10,995 nucleotides of DNA from Anaerolineales bacterium (lineage in GTDB: Bacteria; Chloroflexota; Anaerolineae; Anaerolineales; DRMV01). The DNA lies in NCBI GenBank assembly GCA_027044735.1, contig JALUBW010000157.1, forward strand, positions 1 to 10,995, in the 5' to 3' direction. The position numbers and the translations under genes were made by a program. The notes under the pieces were generated by a model that saw only the letters and a list, made by a program, of their open reading frames with translations, was not told where the DNA came from and did not search any database. Below are positions 1 to 6,714 of the stretch, one piece after another. How positions within the stretch are numbered: position 1 is the stretch's first letter; each line of letters opens with the position of its first letter.

Positions 1-122
1 AAATCCCCAGCCCCATCCACCCGCCCGCGGGCTGCCGCTTTCACCCGCGCTGCCCCATCGCAGAGGAAATCTGCCGCCGCGAACCACCGCCCCTTCATCC
101 GGTTGAAGGTGAACCCGAGCAT
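1..122 (-). CDS. possible partial gene running off the left edge, unknown product
   Basis: Reading leftward from an ATG at 122-120, a frame of about 40 codons stays open to the window edge. It begins MLGFTFNRMKGRWFAAADF and its third codon positions are mostly G or C, as in the real genes here. I do not recognise the family. There is no convincing ribosome binding site, and the ATG lies exactly at the edge of the 22-bp repeat at 121-142, so the start may be accidental. The opposite strand is also open for a while here, which is common in GC-rich DNA. It could be a real gene start or part of a dispersed repeat. Confidence 0.25.
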   Translation of the reverse strand, partial: MLGFTFNRMKGRWFAAADFLCDGAARVKAAARGRVDGAGD

Positions 123-142
123 TTGGTGGCGTGCCACCTGCG
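121..142. repeat. 22-bp direct repeat, copy 1 (with internal hairpin)
   Basis: This 22-bp stretch recurs at 366-387 with one mismatch (21/22). Both copies contain GTGGCGTGCCAC, which is self-complementary apart from a two-base centre. The two copies lie in the same orientation on either side of the inverted-repeat element at 166-340, so the whole block looks like a composite repeat. Confidence 0.7.
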
Positions 143-165
143 GTGACTGGTTACCTGACACAAAA

Positions 166-340
166 ATTGAGCGACAGTTTTGATTGACTGGCAAAACGCT
201 GTTCCATAGGTCAATCTCTCCTATCCCCCGATGAGCCTCGCCTGCGCTCGGCTCGCCACGGCGACGCGATAGCGTTGCCGTAGCGGGGGTAAGGAGAGAT
301 CTCGTGGTAGAGTATGGCAAAATGAGTTCTGTCGCTCAAT
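166..340. repeat. inverted-repeat element with nested hairpins upstream of serS
   Basis: The outer arms ATTGAGCGACAG (166-177) and CTGTCGCTCAAT (329-340) are perfect reverse complements. A second inner arm pair, ATCTCTCCTATCCCCCG (214-230) and CGGGGGTAAGGAGAGAT (284-300), pairs at 15 of 17 positions. Inside these lie two hairpins: GAGCC/GGCTC (233-237 with 250-254) and CGGCGACGC/GCGTTGCCG (259-267 with 272-280, loop GATA). No protein is encoded. It resembles a small non-autonomous, MITE-like palindromic element, but a structured RNA leader for serS cannot be excluded. The stretch from 1 to 438 holds no firmly supported gene. Confidence 0.6.
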
Positions 341-365
341 GAGACAACGGTTGAGGCACATGTTG

Positions 366-387
366 ATTTTGTGGCGTGCCACCTGCG
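366..387. repeat. 22-bp direct repeat, copy 2
   Basis: This is the second copy of the repeat at 121-142 (one mismatch), in direct orientation, ending about 50 bp before the serS start codon. Its 3' end runs straight into CGCTAACGGCAACGC (386-400), which is complementary to part of the element at 272-285. Confidence 0.7.
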
Positions 388-438
388 CTAACGGCAACGC
401 ACCAAGCATTGGGCACTCCACCCTCAGGAGGTTAGCAA

Positions 439-1713
439 ATGCTGGACATCCGCTTATTCCGTGAACAACCCGACCTTGTGCGCACCGCGCTCGCCAATCG
501 GCAAATGGACCCTTCGGTGGTAGATGAGGTCATCGCGCTGGATGAACGCCGCCGCACCCTCGTCCGCCGCGTTGAAGACCTGAAGGCAAAACGCAACGCG
601 GCATCCAAGGAAATTGGCCGCACCAAAGACGCGGAAGAGCGCGCCAAAAAAATCGCCGCCATGCGCGCCGTGAGCGACGAAATCAAACAACTGGACGCCG
701 AACTGCGAGAACTTGAAGCGCGGCTGCGCTCGGTGCTCGCCACAATCCCCAACATACCCGACCCCCGCGTGCCCATCGGTAAAGACGAAAACGACAACGT
801 GGTAGTGAAACAGGTCGGCGAGCCGCAAGAGTTTCCTTTCAAGCCACTGCCGCATTGGGAAATTGGCACAAAGTTGGGAATTATAGACTTTGAGCGCGGC
901 GTCAAACTCAGCGGCACCCGCTTCTACATCCTAAAAGGGATGGGCGCACGGCTGGAGCGCGCCCTAATCGCATGGATGCTTGACCTCCACCGCAGCCAAG
1001 GCTATACCGAAATTTACCCGCCGTTCATGGTGAAAGAAGCGGCTGTGTTCGCTTCGGGGCAACTCCCGAAATTCCGCGACAACCTCTACCACGACGCCGA
1101 AGAGGATTTTTGGTGGGTGCCTACAGCCGAAGTGCCGCTCACGGCCATGCACATGGACGAAATTTTGGAAGGCGAGACCCTGCCGCGCTACTACACCGCC
1201 TACACACCATGCTTCAGGCGCGAAAAGATGAGCGCCGGGCGCGACGTGCGCGGCATCAAGCGCGGCCATCAGTTTGACAAAGTTGAAATGTACATCTACA
1301 GCCGCCCCGAAGAATCGGATGCCGCGCTGGAAAAAATGCTCGCCGACGCCGAAGCCACGCTGGCCGGGCTTGGCCTGACCTACCGGGTAGTGCAACTGTG
1401 CACCGGCGATTTAGGGTTTGCCGCGCGCATCACCTACGATTTGGAAGTTTGGGCGCCCGGCTTAGGCGAATGGCTTGAAGTCTCCTCGGTCTCAAACGTG
1501 GGCGATTTTCAAGCCCGTCGCGCCAACATCCGCTACAGGCCCGAAGGCGGCGGCAAGCCACGCTTCCTCCACACCCTGAACGGCTCAGGCCTCGGCCTGC
1601 CGCGCACCATGATAGCAGTGCTGGAAAACTACCAGCAAGCCGACGGAAGCGTGGTCATCCCCGAAGCATTGCGGCCGTATTTGGGCGGAGCAGAGGTTAT
1701 CAAGCCACAGTAG
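439..1713 (+). CDS. serS: seryl-tRNA synthetase
   Basis: This cytoplasmic class II aminoacyl-tRNA synthetase charges tRNA-Ser (and tRNA-Sec where present) with serine, using ATP. The 424 residues match the usual bacterial length. Residues 1-110 form the charged N-terminal helical arm that grips the long variable arm of tRNA-Ser. The catalytic core follows, with TAEVPLT (229-235), motif 2 [14 protein letters not shown] (259-272) continuing to GHQFDKVE, and motif 3 [11 protein letters not shown] (380-390). The start ATG is preceded by AGGAGG at 426-431 with a seven-base gap, which fixes the start. An RDD-protein gene follows after 34 bp and may be co-transcribed. I see no clear promoter; the upstream DNA is a palindromic repeat element. 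The gene is intact and the assignment is secure. Confidence 0.97.
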   Translation: MLDIRLFREQPDLVRTALANRQMDPSVVDEVIALDERRRTLVRRVEDLKAKRNAASKEIGRTKDAEERAKKIAAMRAVSDEIKQLDAELRELEARLRSVLATIPNIPDPRVPIGKDENDNVVVKQVGEPQEFPFKPLPHWEIGTKLGIIDFERGVKLSGTRFYILKGMGARLERALIAWMLDLHRSQGYTEIYPPFMVKEAAVFASGQLPKFRDNLYHDAEEDFWWVPTAEVPLTAMHMDEILEGETLPRYYTAYTPCFRREKMSAGRDVRGIKRGHQFDKVEMYIYSRPEESDAALEKMLADAEATLAGLGLTYRVVQLCTGDLGFAARITYDLEVWAPGLGEWLEVSSVSNVGDFQARRANIRYRPEGGGKPRFLHTLNGSGLGLPRTMIAVLENYQQADGSVVIPEALRPYLGGAEVIKPQ

Positions 1714-1747
1714 CCACGCTCAATCAAATCGCGCAAGAGGGAGAAAA

Positions 1748-2344
1748 ATGCAAAATCCGTTCACACCGACGCCGCAAATGCCGCCGCCGGGAGGTTTTTG
1801 GGTGCGCGCACTGGCGCGCATAATAGACATCGTGGTGGTCAACATAATCAACATGGCAGCCATACTTGCCGTGCTCTTTTTGGCGCGCCTGTGGGCGTTC
1901 TACAGCGGTATTTCGCCCTCGGTTGTGAACGCCGCCGCCAACGCTCGCGAAGCAGGCCTGTTTGCAAGCCTGCTCGGCGCAATTGCCTACCAAACCTTCC
2001 TTGAAGGAATTTACGGTGCCTCTATCGGCAAACTCCTTTTGCGGCTGCACGTATTCAAAACCGATGGAAGCCCGTGCACGCTGTGGTGTGCATTCGTGCG
2101 GTCGGTGGCATATTTGGTAGACTCGCTGTTTTTCGGCGCGGTTGCATTTTTGGCAATGAACTCATCACCTCTCCGCCAGCGCTTGGGAGACCGCTGGGCA
2201 GGCAGCGTGGTGGTGCGCTTCCCGGCGTTAGAAAGGCCAGCCGCCGACTGGGGAAAATTCCTGCTCGCCCTGTTCTGGGCAACCGTTTCATGCGCCGCTA
2301 TCAGCACACTCCCCATTTGGTGGAAACTAATTTTCGGTCTGTAG
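1748..2344 (+). CDS. RDD-family membrane protein
   Basis: This is a 198-residue integral membrane protein of the RDD family, whose molecular function is poorly defined (some members are linked to transport or ion exchange). After a proline-rich start, FWVRALARIIDIVVV (about residues 17-31) gives the family's Arg/Asp signature at the head of the first membrane segment. Three further hydrophobic segments lie near 70-92, 115-137 and 165-187. GASIGKLLLRLHVFKTDG (about 90-107) is the typical RDD cytoplasmic loop. AGAGGGAG at 1736-1743 places the start. The gene lies 34 bp after serS, so co-transcription is likely. Its last nine codons and stop (IWWKLIFGL then TAG) are repeated 68 bp downstream with only synonymous changes, which is odd. 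Confidence 0.85.
   Translation: MQNPFTPTPQMPPPGGFWVRALARIIDIVVVNIINMAAILAVLFLARLWAFYSGISPSVVNAAANAREAGLFASLLGAIAYQTFLEGIYGASIGKLLLRLHVFKTDGSPCTLWCAFVRSVAYLVDSLFFGAVAFLAMNSSPLRQRLGDRWAGSVVVRFPALERPAADWGKFLLALFWATVSCAAISTLPIWWKLIFGL
2315..2344 (+). repeat. 30-bp direct duplication of the RDD gene end, copy 1
   Basis: This is the last nine codons plus stop of the RDD gene. Copy 2 lies at 2383-2412 in the same orientation. The two differ at four of 30 positions (Leu CTA/CTG, Gly GGT/GGC, Leu CTG/TTG, stop TAG/TAA), and every difference is silent: both read IWWKLIFGL-stop. Confidence 0.85.
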
Positions 2345-2351
2345 CCCCCAT

Positions 2352-2379
2352 GTAGGGGCGACGCATGCGTCGCCCCTAC
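2352..2379. repeat. perfect 28-bp palindrome (REP-like)
   Basis: The sequence is GTAGGGGCGACGCA followed by its exact reverse complement, so it can form a 14-bp cruciform or an RNA hairpin. Palindromes of this GTAGGGGCGA..TCGCCCCTAC type are dispersed repeats in many bacterial genomes. A degraded relative occurs in this window at 10474-10497. It has no run of T after it, so it is not a classic terminator. It sits between the two copies of the RDD gene end. Confidence 0.85.
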
Positions 2380-2382
2380 CGA

Positions 2383-2412
2383 ATTTGGTGGAAACTGATT
2401 TTCGGCTTGTAA
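2383..2412 (+). repeat. 30-bp direct duplication of the RDD gene end, copy 2
   Basis: This second copy of the RDD C-terminal coding segment ends in TAA and no longer belongs to an open gene. It begins four bases after the palindrome and ends 26 bp before the next start codon. An ATG inside it (2385) is in frame with the downstream gene, which could mislead gene callers into adding 18 residues. Confidence 0.85.
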
Positions 2413-2438
2413 CGAAGCCAAGCCTCAAGGAGCACCCA

Positions 2439-3614
2439 ATGAGCGAAAGCCCAACCCGCTTGCCGTTGGAAGGGATACGCGTGGTGGATATGAGCCGCCT
2501 TTTGCCGGGGCCGTATCTCACCCAACTGTTAGCCGATTTCGGCGCGGAGGTGATAAAAGTGGAAACGCCGCGCCTCGGCGACTATGCCCGAATTGCACCT
2601 CCCAACACCGGCTTGGGCGGGCTTTTTCCGGCCGTGAATGGCGGCAAGAAGAGCCTTGCGGTCAACTACCGCCGCGCCGAAGGCCGAACAATCCTGCACA
2701 AACTTGTGGCGCAGGCCGATGTGTTTGTGGAAGGCTTCCGTCCGGGGGCGGTGAAGCGCTGGCAACTGGATTACGAAACTTTGAGTGGCATAAACCCCCG
2801 CTTGGTTTACCTCTCGCTTTCGGGTTATGGGCAATCAGGCCCCTACCGCGACCGCGCAGGCCACGACATCAACTACCAAGCAATCGGCGGCTCGCTGGGG
2901 CTGAACGGGCTGGCCGGCGGGCCTCCGGTGCCGCCTTCAATTCCGCTGGCGGATTTGGGCGGCGCCACCTTTGGCGCGATAGCCGTGCTGGCAAGCCTGC
3001 TGGCGCGCGAGCGCACCGGCAAAGGAGCGTATTTGGACATTGCCCTTATGGACGCCGTTGTGGCGTGGATGGCGCCGCTCGCAGGCGGGCAGTTTTTTGC
3101 AGAAGGGAAGCCGCCACGCCGCGGCAAAATGCCCCTCGCTGGCGGGCTGGCTTGCTTCAACGTGTACGAAACCGCCGACAGGCGCTATGTTTCACTTGCC
3201 GCCATTGAGCCGCAGTTTTGGGCTAACTTCTGCGAAACCGTCGGCCACCCAGAATGGCAAAACCGGCAGTGGGAACCGGAACTCTACCCCGAAATTGCCG
3301 CTGTCTTTCGCACCAAAACCCGCGCCGAGTGGGAAGAAATTTTCAGCAAGGTTGAAGCCTGTGTTGAGCCGGTGCTGGACTACGACGAGACCCTACAGCA
3401 CCCGCAAATACGGCACCGCGGCTTGGTGGAAACGGACGAAAACGGCAAACCGGTGGGGATTGCCTCGCCATTCCCGTTTTTGCCGCGGCAAAAGCGCCCA
3501 CCAGCACCGGCCTTGGGCGAGCACACAGCCGAAATTTTGCGCGGCTTGGGCTACTCAGAAGAAGAAATCGCCGCGCTCGGCGAGCGCGGCGTAATAGGAC
3601 TGCAGGAAGAATGA
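2439..3614 (+). CDS. CaiB/BaiF family III CoA transferase, possibly an alpha-methylacyl-CoA racemase
   Basis: Family III enzymes move CoA between carboxylic acids, or epimerise 2-methylacyl-CoA thioesters, in the cytoplasm, usually as interlocked dimers. The 391 residues show the typical N-terminus LEGIRVVDMSRLLPGPY (10-26), then LADFGAEVIKVE (31-42), and the family's conserved Asp in PLADLGG (D172). GHDINY (141-146) places a His 30 residues before that Asp, the same spacing as the His126/Asp156 pair of mycobacterial methylacyl-CoA racemase. An IEPQF motif like the racemase's catalytic-Glu segment also follows. This favours racemase-like chemistry, but substrate cannot be read from sequence. 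I chose the ATG at 2439 because CAAGGAG precedes it closely; the in-frame ATG at 2385 lies in a duplicated repeat and would add non-family residues. The gene ends 6 bp from a convergent gene. Confidence 0.88.
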   Translation: MSESPTRLPLEGIRVVDMSRLLPGPYLTQLLADFGAEVIKVETPRLGDYARIAPPNTGLGGLFPAVNGGKKSLAVNYRRAEGRTILHKLVAQADVFVEGFRPGAVKRWQLDYETLSGINPRLVYLSLSGYGQSGPYRDRAGHDINYQAIGGSLGLNGLAGGPPVPPSIPLADLGGATFGAIAVLASLLARERTGKGAYLDIALMDAVVAWMAPLAGGQFFAEGKPPRRGKMPLAGGLACFNVYETADRRYVSLAAIEPQFWANFCETVGHPEWQNRQWEPELYPEIAAVFRTKTRAEWEEIFSKVEACVEPVLDYDETLQHPQIRHRGLVETDENGKPVGIASPFPFLPRQKRPPAPALGEHTAEILRGLGYSEEEIAALGERGVIGLQEE

Positions 3615-3620
3615 GCGGGG

Positions 3621-4805
3621 TTAGATAATCCCCATTTCCTTGCCAACCTTGTGGTAAGCCTCCAGCACACGGTCAATCTGCTCATCAGTGTGCGTTGCCA
3701 TGTAAGAAGTGCGGAGCAAAGAGCGGTTAGGCGGCACCGCGGGCGGCAACACGGGGTTGACGAACACCCCTTCCTCAAACAACCGTTTCCAGACGAAGAT
3801 TGTCTTCAAATGGTCACCGATTATTATCGGAATGATGGGGGTCTCGCTGGTGCCGGTGTCGTAGCCCATGTTGTTCAACTCTTCCTTGACACGCTTGGCA
3901 ATCGCCCAAAGGCGCTCGCGGCGCTCGGGCTCTTCTTTCATGATTTTGAGGGCAGCGCGGGCCGCCGCGGCGTTTGCCGCAGGGATACTCGCGCTGAAAA
4001 TCATTGAGCGGCCAAAATGCTGAATGTAATGCACCACATCGGCATCGCCGGCAATAAAGCCGCCCAGCGAGGCAAACGATTTGCTAAAAGTGCTCATGAT
4101 AAGGTCAACCCCATCGGTAACGCCAAAATGCGCTGCCGTGCCGTTGCCCTGAGGGCCGAGGACGCCCATGCTGTGAGCATCATCAACCATCAGGCGCGCA
4201 CCGTGCTTGCGGCACACCGCTATCATTTCCGGCAGAGGGGCAATATCGCCATCCATGCTGTAAACGCCGTCAACCACCACCAGCGCGCCCCTCTCCGGGT
4301 CAACTTTGCCCAACACGCGGTCTAAATCTTGCACATCATTGTGCTTGAAACGCAAAATTTTGCCCTGAGAGAGAATTGCGCCGTCAACAATGCTGGCATG
4401 GTCGGCGCGGTCAAGCACAACAACATCTTCGCGCCCGACTATGGCCTGAATTGTGCCGAGGTTAGTTTGATAGCCTGTGCTGAACACCAAGGCCGCTTCT
4501 TTGCCTACAAACTCGGCCAATTCTTCCTCAAGTTCCTTGTGCAGACGCAAAGTGCCGTTCAAAAATCGAGAACCGGTGTTGGAAGTGCCGTATTTGCGGA
4601 TGGCTTCAATGGCGGCCTCTTTCACCTTGGGGTGTGTGGTCAGCCCCAAGTAGTTGTTAGAACCGCACATTATCAGCCTGTGCCCCTGATATTCCACCTC
4701 CGTGCCTTCATTTTCCTCAAGAGGTAGAAAATAGGGGTAATAACCTGCTTCCATTGCCTCTTTGGCTTCGGTAAAACTAAATGCCTTGCTAAAAATATCA
4801 TTCAT
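3621..4805 (-). CDS. PLP-dependent alpha-oxoamine synthase, serine-palmitoyltransferase-like
   Basis: This fold-type I PLP enzyme condenses an amino acid with an acyl-CoA and releases CO2. Relatives are serine palmitoyltransferase (SPT), glycine C-acetyltransferase (Kbl) and BioF. In the 394 residues the key positions are visible: GSNNYLGL (48-55), the PLP-stacking His in DHASIVDG (H136), DDAH (D208 and H211, cofactor ring and acyl contacts), and the Schiff-base lysine in TFSKSFASLGG (K242). The stretches GTSNTGSRFLNGT, MFSAS-like MIFSAS and GVFVNPVLPPAVP, and the late SYMATHT, resemble my recollection of Bacteroidota SPT (Sphingobacterium type) more closely than Kbl or BioF. First committed step of sphingolipid synthesis is therefore plausible, but no other sphingolipid gene is nearby. 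GGAGG lies seven bases before the ATG. It is divergent from the 5213 gene. Confidence 0.88.
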   Translation of the reverse strand: MNDIFSKAFSFTEAKEAMEAGYYPYFLPLEENEGTEVEYQGHRLIMCGSNNYLGLTTHPKVKEAAIEAIRKYGTSNTGSRFLNGTLRLHKELEEELAEFVGKEAALVFSTGYQTNLGTIQAIVGREDVVVLDRADHASIVDGAILSQGKILRFKHNDVQDLDRVLGKVDPERGALVVVDGVYSMDGDIAPLPEMIAVCRKHGARLMVDDAHSMGVLGPQGNGTAAHFGVTDGVDLIMSTFSKSFASLGGFIAGDADVVHYIQHFGRSMIFSASIPAANAAAARAALKIMKEEPERRERLWAIAKRVKEELNNMGYDTGTSETPIIPIIIGDHLKTIFVWKRLFEEGVFVNPVLPPAVPPNRSLLRTSYMATHTDEQIDRVLEAYHKVGKEMGII

Positions 4806-4902
4806 GATGATTCCTCCTACTGCTGCAAAAGCGAAAAGTTTGTTGGAATTTTGCCTCGGCTCAACCTAAATGCTACAAAGGCTTGCCGAAAACCCCGTCT
4901 TT

Positions 4903-4940
4903 AATTTTACCGCATCAGTGAAGAATTGTGCGGTATAATT
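4903..4940. promoter_or_regulatory. dyad with divergent promoter-like -10 boxes
   Basis: TGCGGTATAATT on the plus strand (4929-4940) and TGCGGTAAAATT on the minus strand (4914-4903) form an inverted repeat matching at 11 of 12 positions around a 14-bp centre. Each arm carries a -10 box, TATAAT (4934-4939) facing right and TAAAAT (4909-4904) facing left toward the oxoamine synthase. Clear -35 boxes are not seen. It may be a pair of back-to-back promoters, an operator, or both. Confidence 0.45.
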
Positions 4941-4975
4941 CCCGAAATAGGAGCACTAAAAGGTTGTTGAGAAAC

Positions 4976-5093
4976 GCCTTGCTTTGCCCTCACCCCTCAA
5001 GCCGCCTAACGGCGGCTTTCTCCCCTCTCCCAGTGGGAGAGGGGAGAAACGGCGAGCGCAGCGAGCCAAAGTGGGGTGAGGGCTGGATAAGGC
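4976..5093. repeat. long palindromic intergenic repeat
   Basis: The outer arms GCCTT (4976-4980) and CCCTCACCCC (4987-4996) face GGGGTGAGGG (5073-5082) and AAGGC (5089-5093). A 15-bp perfect stem is formed by TTTCTCCCCTCTCCC (5017-5031) and its complement at 5035-5049, and GCCGCC/GGCGGC (5001-5006 with 5011-5016) makes a smaller hairpin. Elements of this CCCTCACCCC / CTCCCCTCTCCC type are dispersed in many bacterial genomes and give spurious peptides containing SPLPLGEG. The rest of the 4806-5212 gap holds the promoter dyad and no gene that I can support. Confidence 0.75.
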
Positions 5094-5212
5094 TTCTACA
5101 CTTGTGAGCACCTGTTTCAACACATCTTTACTGCGCCCAAAAGCGGCGGGGGAATAACCCACCTCCCAAGCCAATTTGAAAGTTCAAAAATTTTCACGCC
5201 CAGAGATTTGGA

Positions 5213-6025
5213 ATGGCGGTTTCGCAACGACGCTCACTTCGGCTGATAATCTCCAATTTGTGGCACAATTGGCCTTCCTATCGGGGGGTATGCGAACGTA
5301 CACGACAAATAGTCGCGTTGGCGAAGGAGCATGAAGCGGATGTACTCCTGCTACAAGAAGTAGCGCGCACGCCCGATTGTACCGCCGCTAAGTTCATCGC
5401 AGAACGGCTAAACGCTGACCATGCCGTCGCCTATTTCAGCGGTGCAATTGAAAACGAAACAAAACCGGCAGAAGGCGTCGCAGTGGTAAGCAGATACCCA
5501 ATTGTGCAGTCCAAGCCTTACACCGGCGGGTGGGCTTTTCCGATTGTGCCGTATTTCACATTGGATACTGGACTGGCGGCGCGCATCAAACTACCTTGGG
5601 CGGAAATGTGGTTTGTCAGCATACACATGGGCTTCCGTGGCTTAGCCAACACCAAATCAGTAGAAGAACTGGCCGATTGGGTGGATGCCCTCGGCGGCGA
5701 AGAAAGCGTAATCGTAGGCGGCGATTTCAACATGCCGGCGGGTGGCAAGCCGGCGCGCTACGCCTCCTCTCGCTGGCGGGATCTCTTCCTTGAAAACGGC
5801 TCGGCTGCCGAAGAGCCACCCATCACCCATCGCATCCGCTACCCAATTTCCCTGCCGGTGCAAAATCGGCTGGACTACCTCTTCCTCCGCCCCGGCCACC
5901 CCGATTGGAAGGTGCGCGACGCCAAAGTTTTGAAGATAGAAGAAGCCGGTTTTGACCACTACCCGGTTTGGTACGAACTTGAAATTGCACAGCACCCAAA
6001 GGGGGAAAAGAACCAAGGCCATTGA
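5213..6025 (+). CDS. endonuclease/exonuclease/phosphatase (EEP) family hydrolase
   Basis: This 270-residue metal-dependent phosphoesterase has the DNase I-like EEP fold, whose members cut DNA, RNA, phosphoinositides, sphingomyelin or other phosphodiesters. The catalytic set appears complete: Asn in ISNLWHN (N15), the Mg-binding Glu in LLLQEV (E49), His in SIHMG (H138), Asp and Asn in GGDFNMP (D171, N173), Asp in RLDYLFL (D221), and the terminal Asp-His pair in FDHYPV (D249, H250). No signal peptide or membrane segment is present, so it is probably cytoplasmic. The substrate cannot be told; the divergent sphingolipid-type enzyme is only a neighbour. The ribosome binding site is poor, so the start is less certain. 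It heads a rightward gene group, followed after 56 bp by an M50 protease. Confidence 0.88.
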   Translation: MAVSQRRSLRLIISNLWHNWPSYRGVCERTRQIVALAKEHEADVLLLQEVARTPDCTAAKFIAERLNADHAVAYFSGAIENETKPAEGVAVVSRYPIVQSKPYTGGWAFPIVPYFTLDTGLAARIKLPWAEMWFVSIHMGFRGLANTKSVEELADWVDALGGEESVIVGGDFNMPAGGKPARYASSRWRDLFLENGSAAEEPPITHRIRYPISLPVQNRLDYLFLRPGHPDWKVRDAKVLKIEEAGFDHYPVWYELEIAQHPKGEKNQGH

Positions 6026-6044
6026 GCGGCTCGCAGTGCGCGCA

Positions 6045-6053
6045 TGTTATAAT
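6045..6053 (+). promoter_or_regulatory. extended -10 promoter of the M50 protease gene
   Basis: TGTTATAAT fits the extended -10 consensus TGnTATAAT exactly and lies in the 56-bp gap after the EEP gene, about 29 bp before the ATG at 6082. No good -35 box lies at the normal distance, as expected for extended -10 promoters. Transcription would start near 6060. Confidence 0.6.
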
Positions 6054-6081
6054 CCCGCGCACACCTCCGCGGAGAGCGCCA

Positions 6082-6714
6082 ATGCTTGTTTTGCCCAACG
6101 TGTTAGAAACCTTGTTCCGCCTCGCAATCATCGTGGTGGCTTTCCCAATCCACGAATTTGCCCACGCGTGGACGGCAACCCGCTTTGGCGACCCAACGCC
6201 CAAGCAGGCGGGGCGCCTCACCCTCAACCCCCTCGTTCACCTTGACCTGTGGGGCACAATTTTCTTTTTGCTCACCGGTTTTGGGTGGGCTAAGCCGACA
6301 CCAATTTCGCCCTACTACCTGCGCTCGCCGCGGGCCTACTTTTGGGTGGCCTTCGCCGGTCCGCTGAGCAACCTTTTGCTTGCCGTGGCCGCGGCGGTCT
6401 CCTACCGCCTCGCTTCACCGTTTCTCGCCACCACGGCTTTGGGCAGGTTAACTCTCCGCTTCCTCGCGGCGGTGGTGTTTTTTGACATTTTGCTCTTTTT
6501 CTTCAACCTCATCCCCATTCCGCCGCTGGACGGCGACAAGGTGATAGCAGGGCTTTTCCCACGGTTTTGGCAACGCTACCTCGCGCCGTTACAACCTTAT
6601 GCCATGCCGTTGTTTTTGGTGGTGCTGTTCGTGCTCCCGATGTTGCACATTGATGTTTTGGGATGGCTGGTAGTATGGCCTACGGTGAAACTGGGGCAAC
6701 TGCTTTTAGGTTAG
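6082..6714 (+). CDS. M50-family (site-2 type) membrane metalloprotease
   Basis: This 210-residue polytopic zinc protease would cut transmembrane segments of substrate proteins within the membrane. HEFAH (residues 24-28) is the HExxH zinc site inside the first membrane helix, and LDGD (149-152) in PIPPLDGDKV supplies the third zinc ligand, Asp150. GWAKPTPI (about 70) and FAGPLSNLLLA are family hallmarks. It lacks a PDZ domain, so it belongs to the small 'Rip-like/YwhC' group rather than the RseP group, and its substrate is unknown. The ATG at 6082 follows GGAGAG with a five-base gap; an earlier in-frame TTG at 6022 would add 21 residues, would overlap the promoter, and is rejected. The gene end overlaps the HD-domain gene by about 40-50 bp. 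Confidence 0.9.
   Translation: MLVLPNVLETLFRLAIIVVAFPIHEFAHAWTATRFGDPTPKQAGRLTLNPLVHLDLWGTIFFLLTGFGWAKPTPISPYYLRSPRAYFWVAFAGPLSNLLLAVAAAVSYRLASPFLATTALGRLTLRFLAAVVFFDILLFFFNLIPIPPLDGDKVIAGLFPRFWQRYLAPLQPYAMPLFLVVLFVLPMLHIDVLGWLVVWPTVKLGQLLLG

Noticed and set aside
166..340. Insertion sequence with terminal inverted repeats
   Set aside because: The element is only 175 bp and encodes no transposase, and I see no clear short target duplication directly at its ends. It is kept as an inverted-repeat element instead.
126..438. T-box riboswitch upstream of serS
   Set aside because: An aminoacyl-tRNA synthetase leader with GTGGCGTGCCACC made this tempting, but there is no TGGNACCGCG antiterminator core, no recognisable stem I with AGTA/GNUG loops, and no terminator with a T-run before the start codon. 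The sequence is better explained as repeat DNA.
2352..2379. Rho-independent terminator after the RDD gene
   Set aside because: The hairpin is strong, but neither side has a T-run, and this palindrome type is a dispersed repeat.
2385..2438. Earlier start of the CoA-transferase gene
   Set aside because: This ATG lies inside the duplicated RDD gene end and lacks a ribosome site. The ATG at 2439 has CAAGGAG and starts the family's usual N-terminus.
4956..5174. Leftward reading frame across the palindromic repeat
   Set aside because: It contains SPLPLGEG-type peptides that come from a dispersed palindrome, with no ribosome site or protein family.
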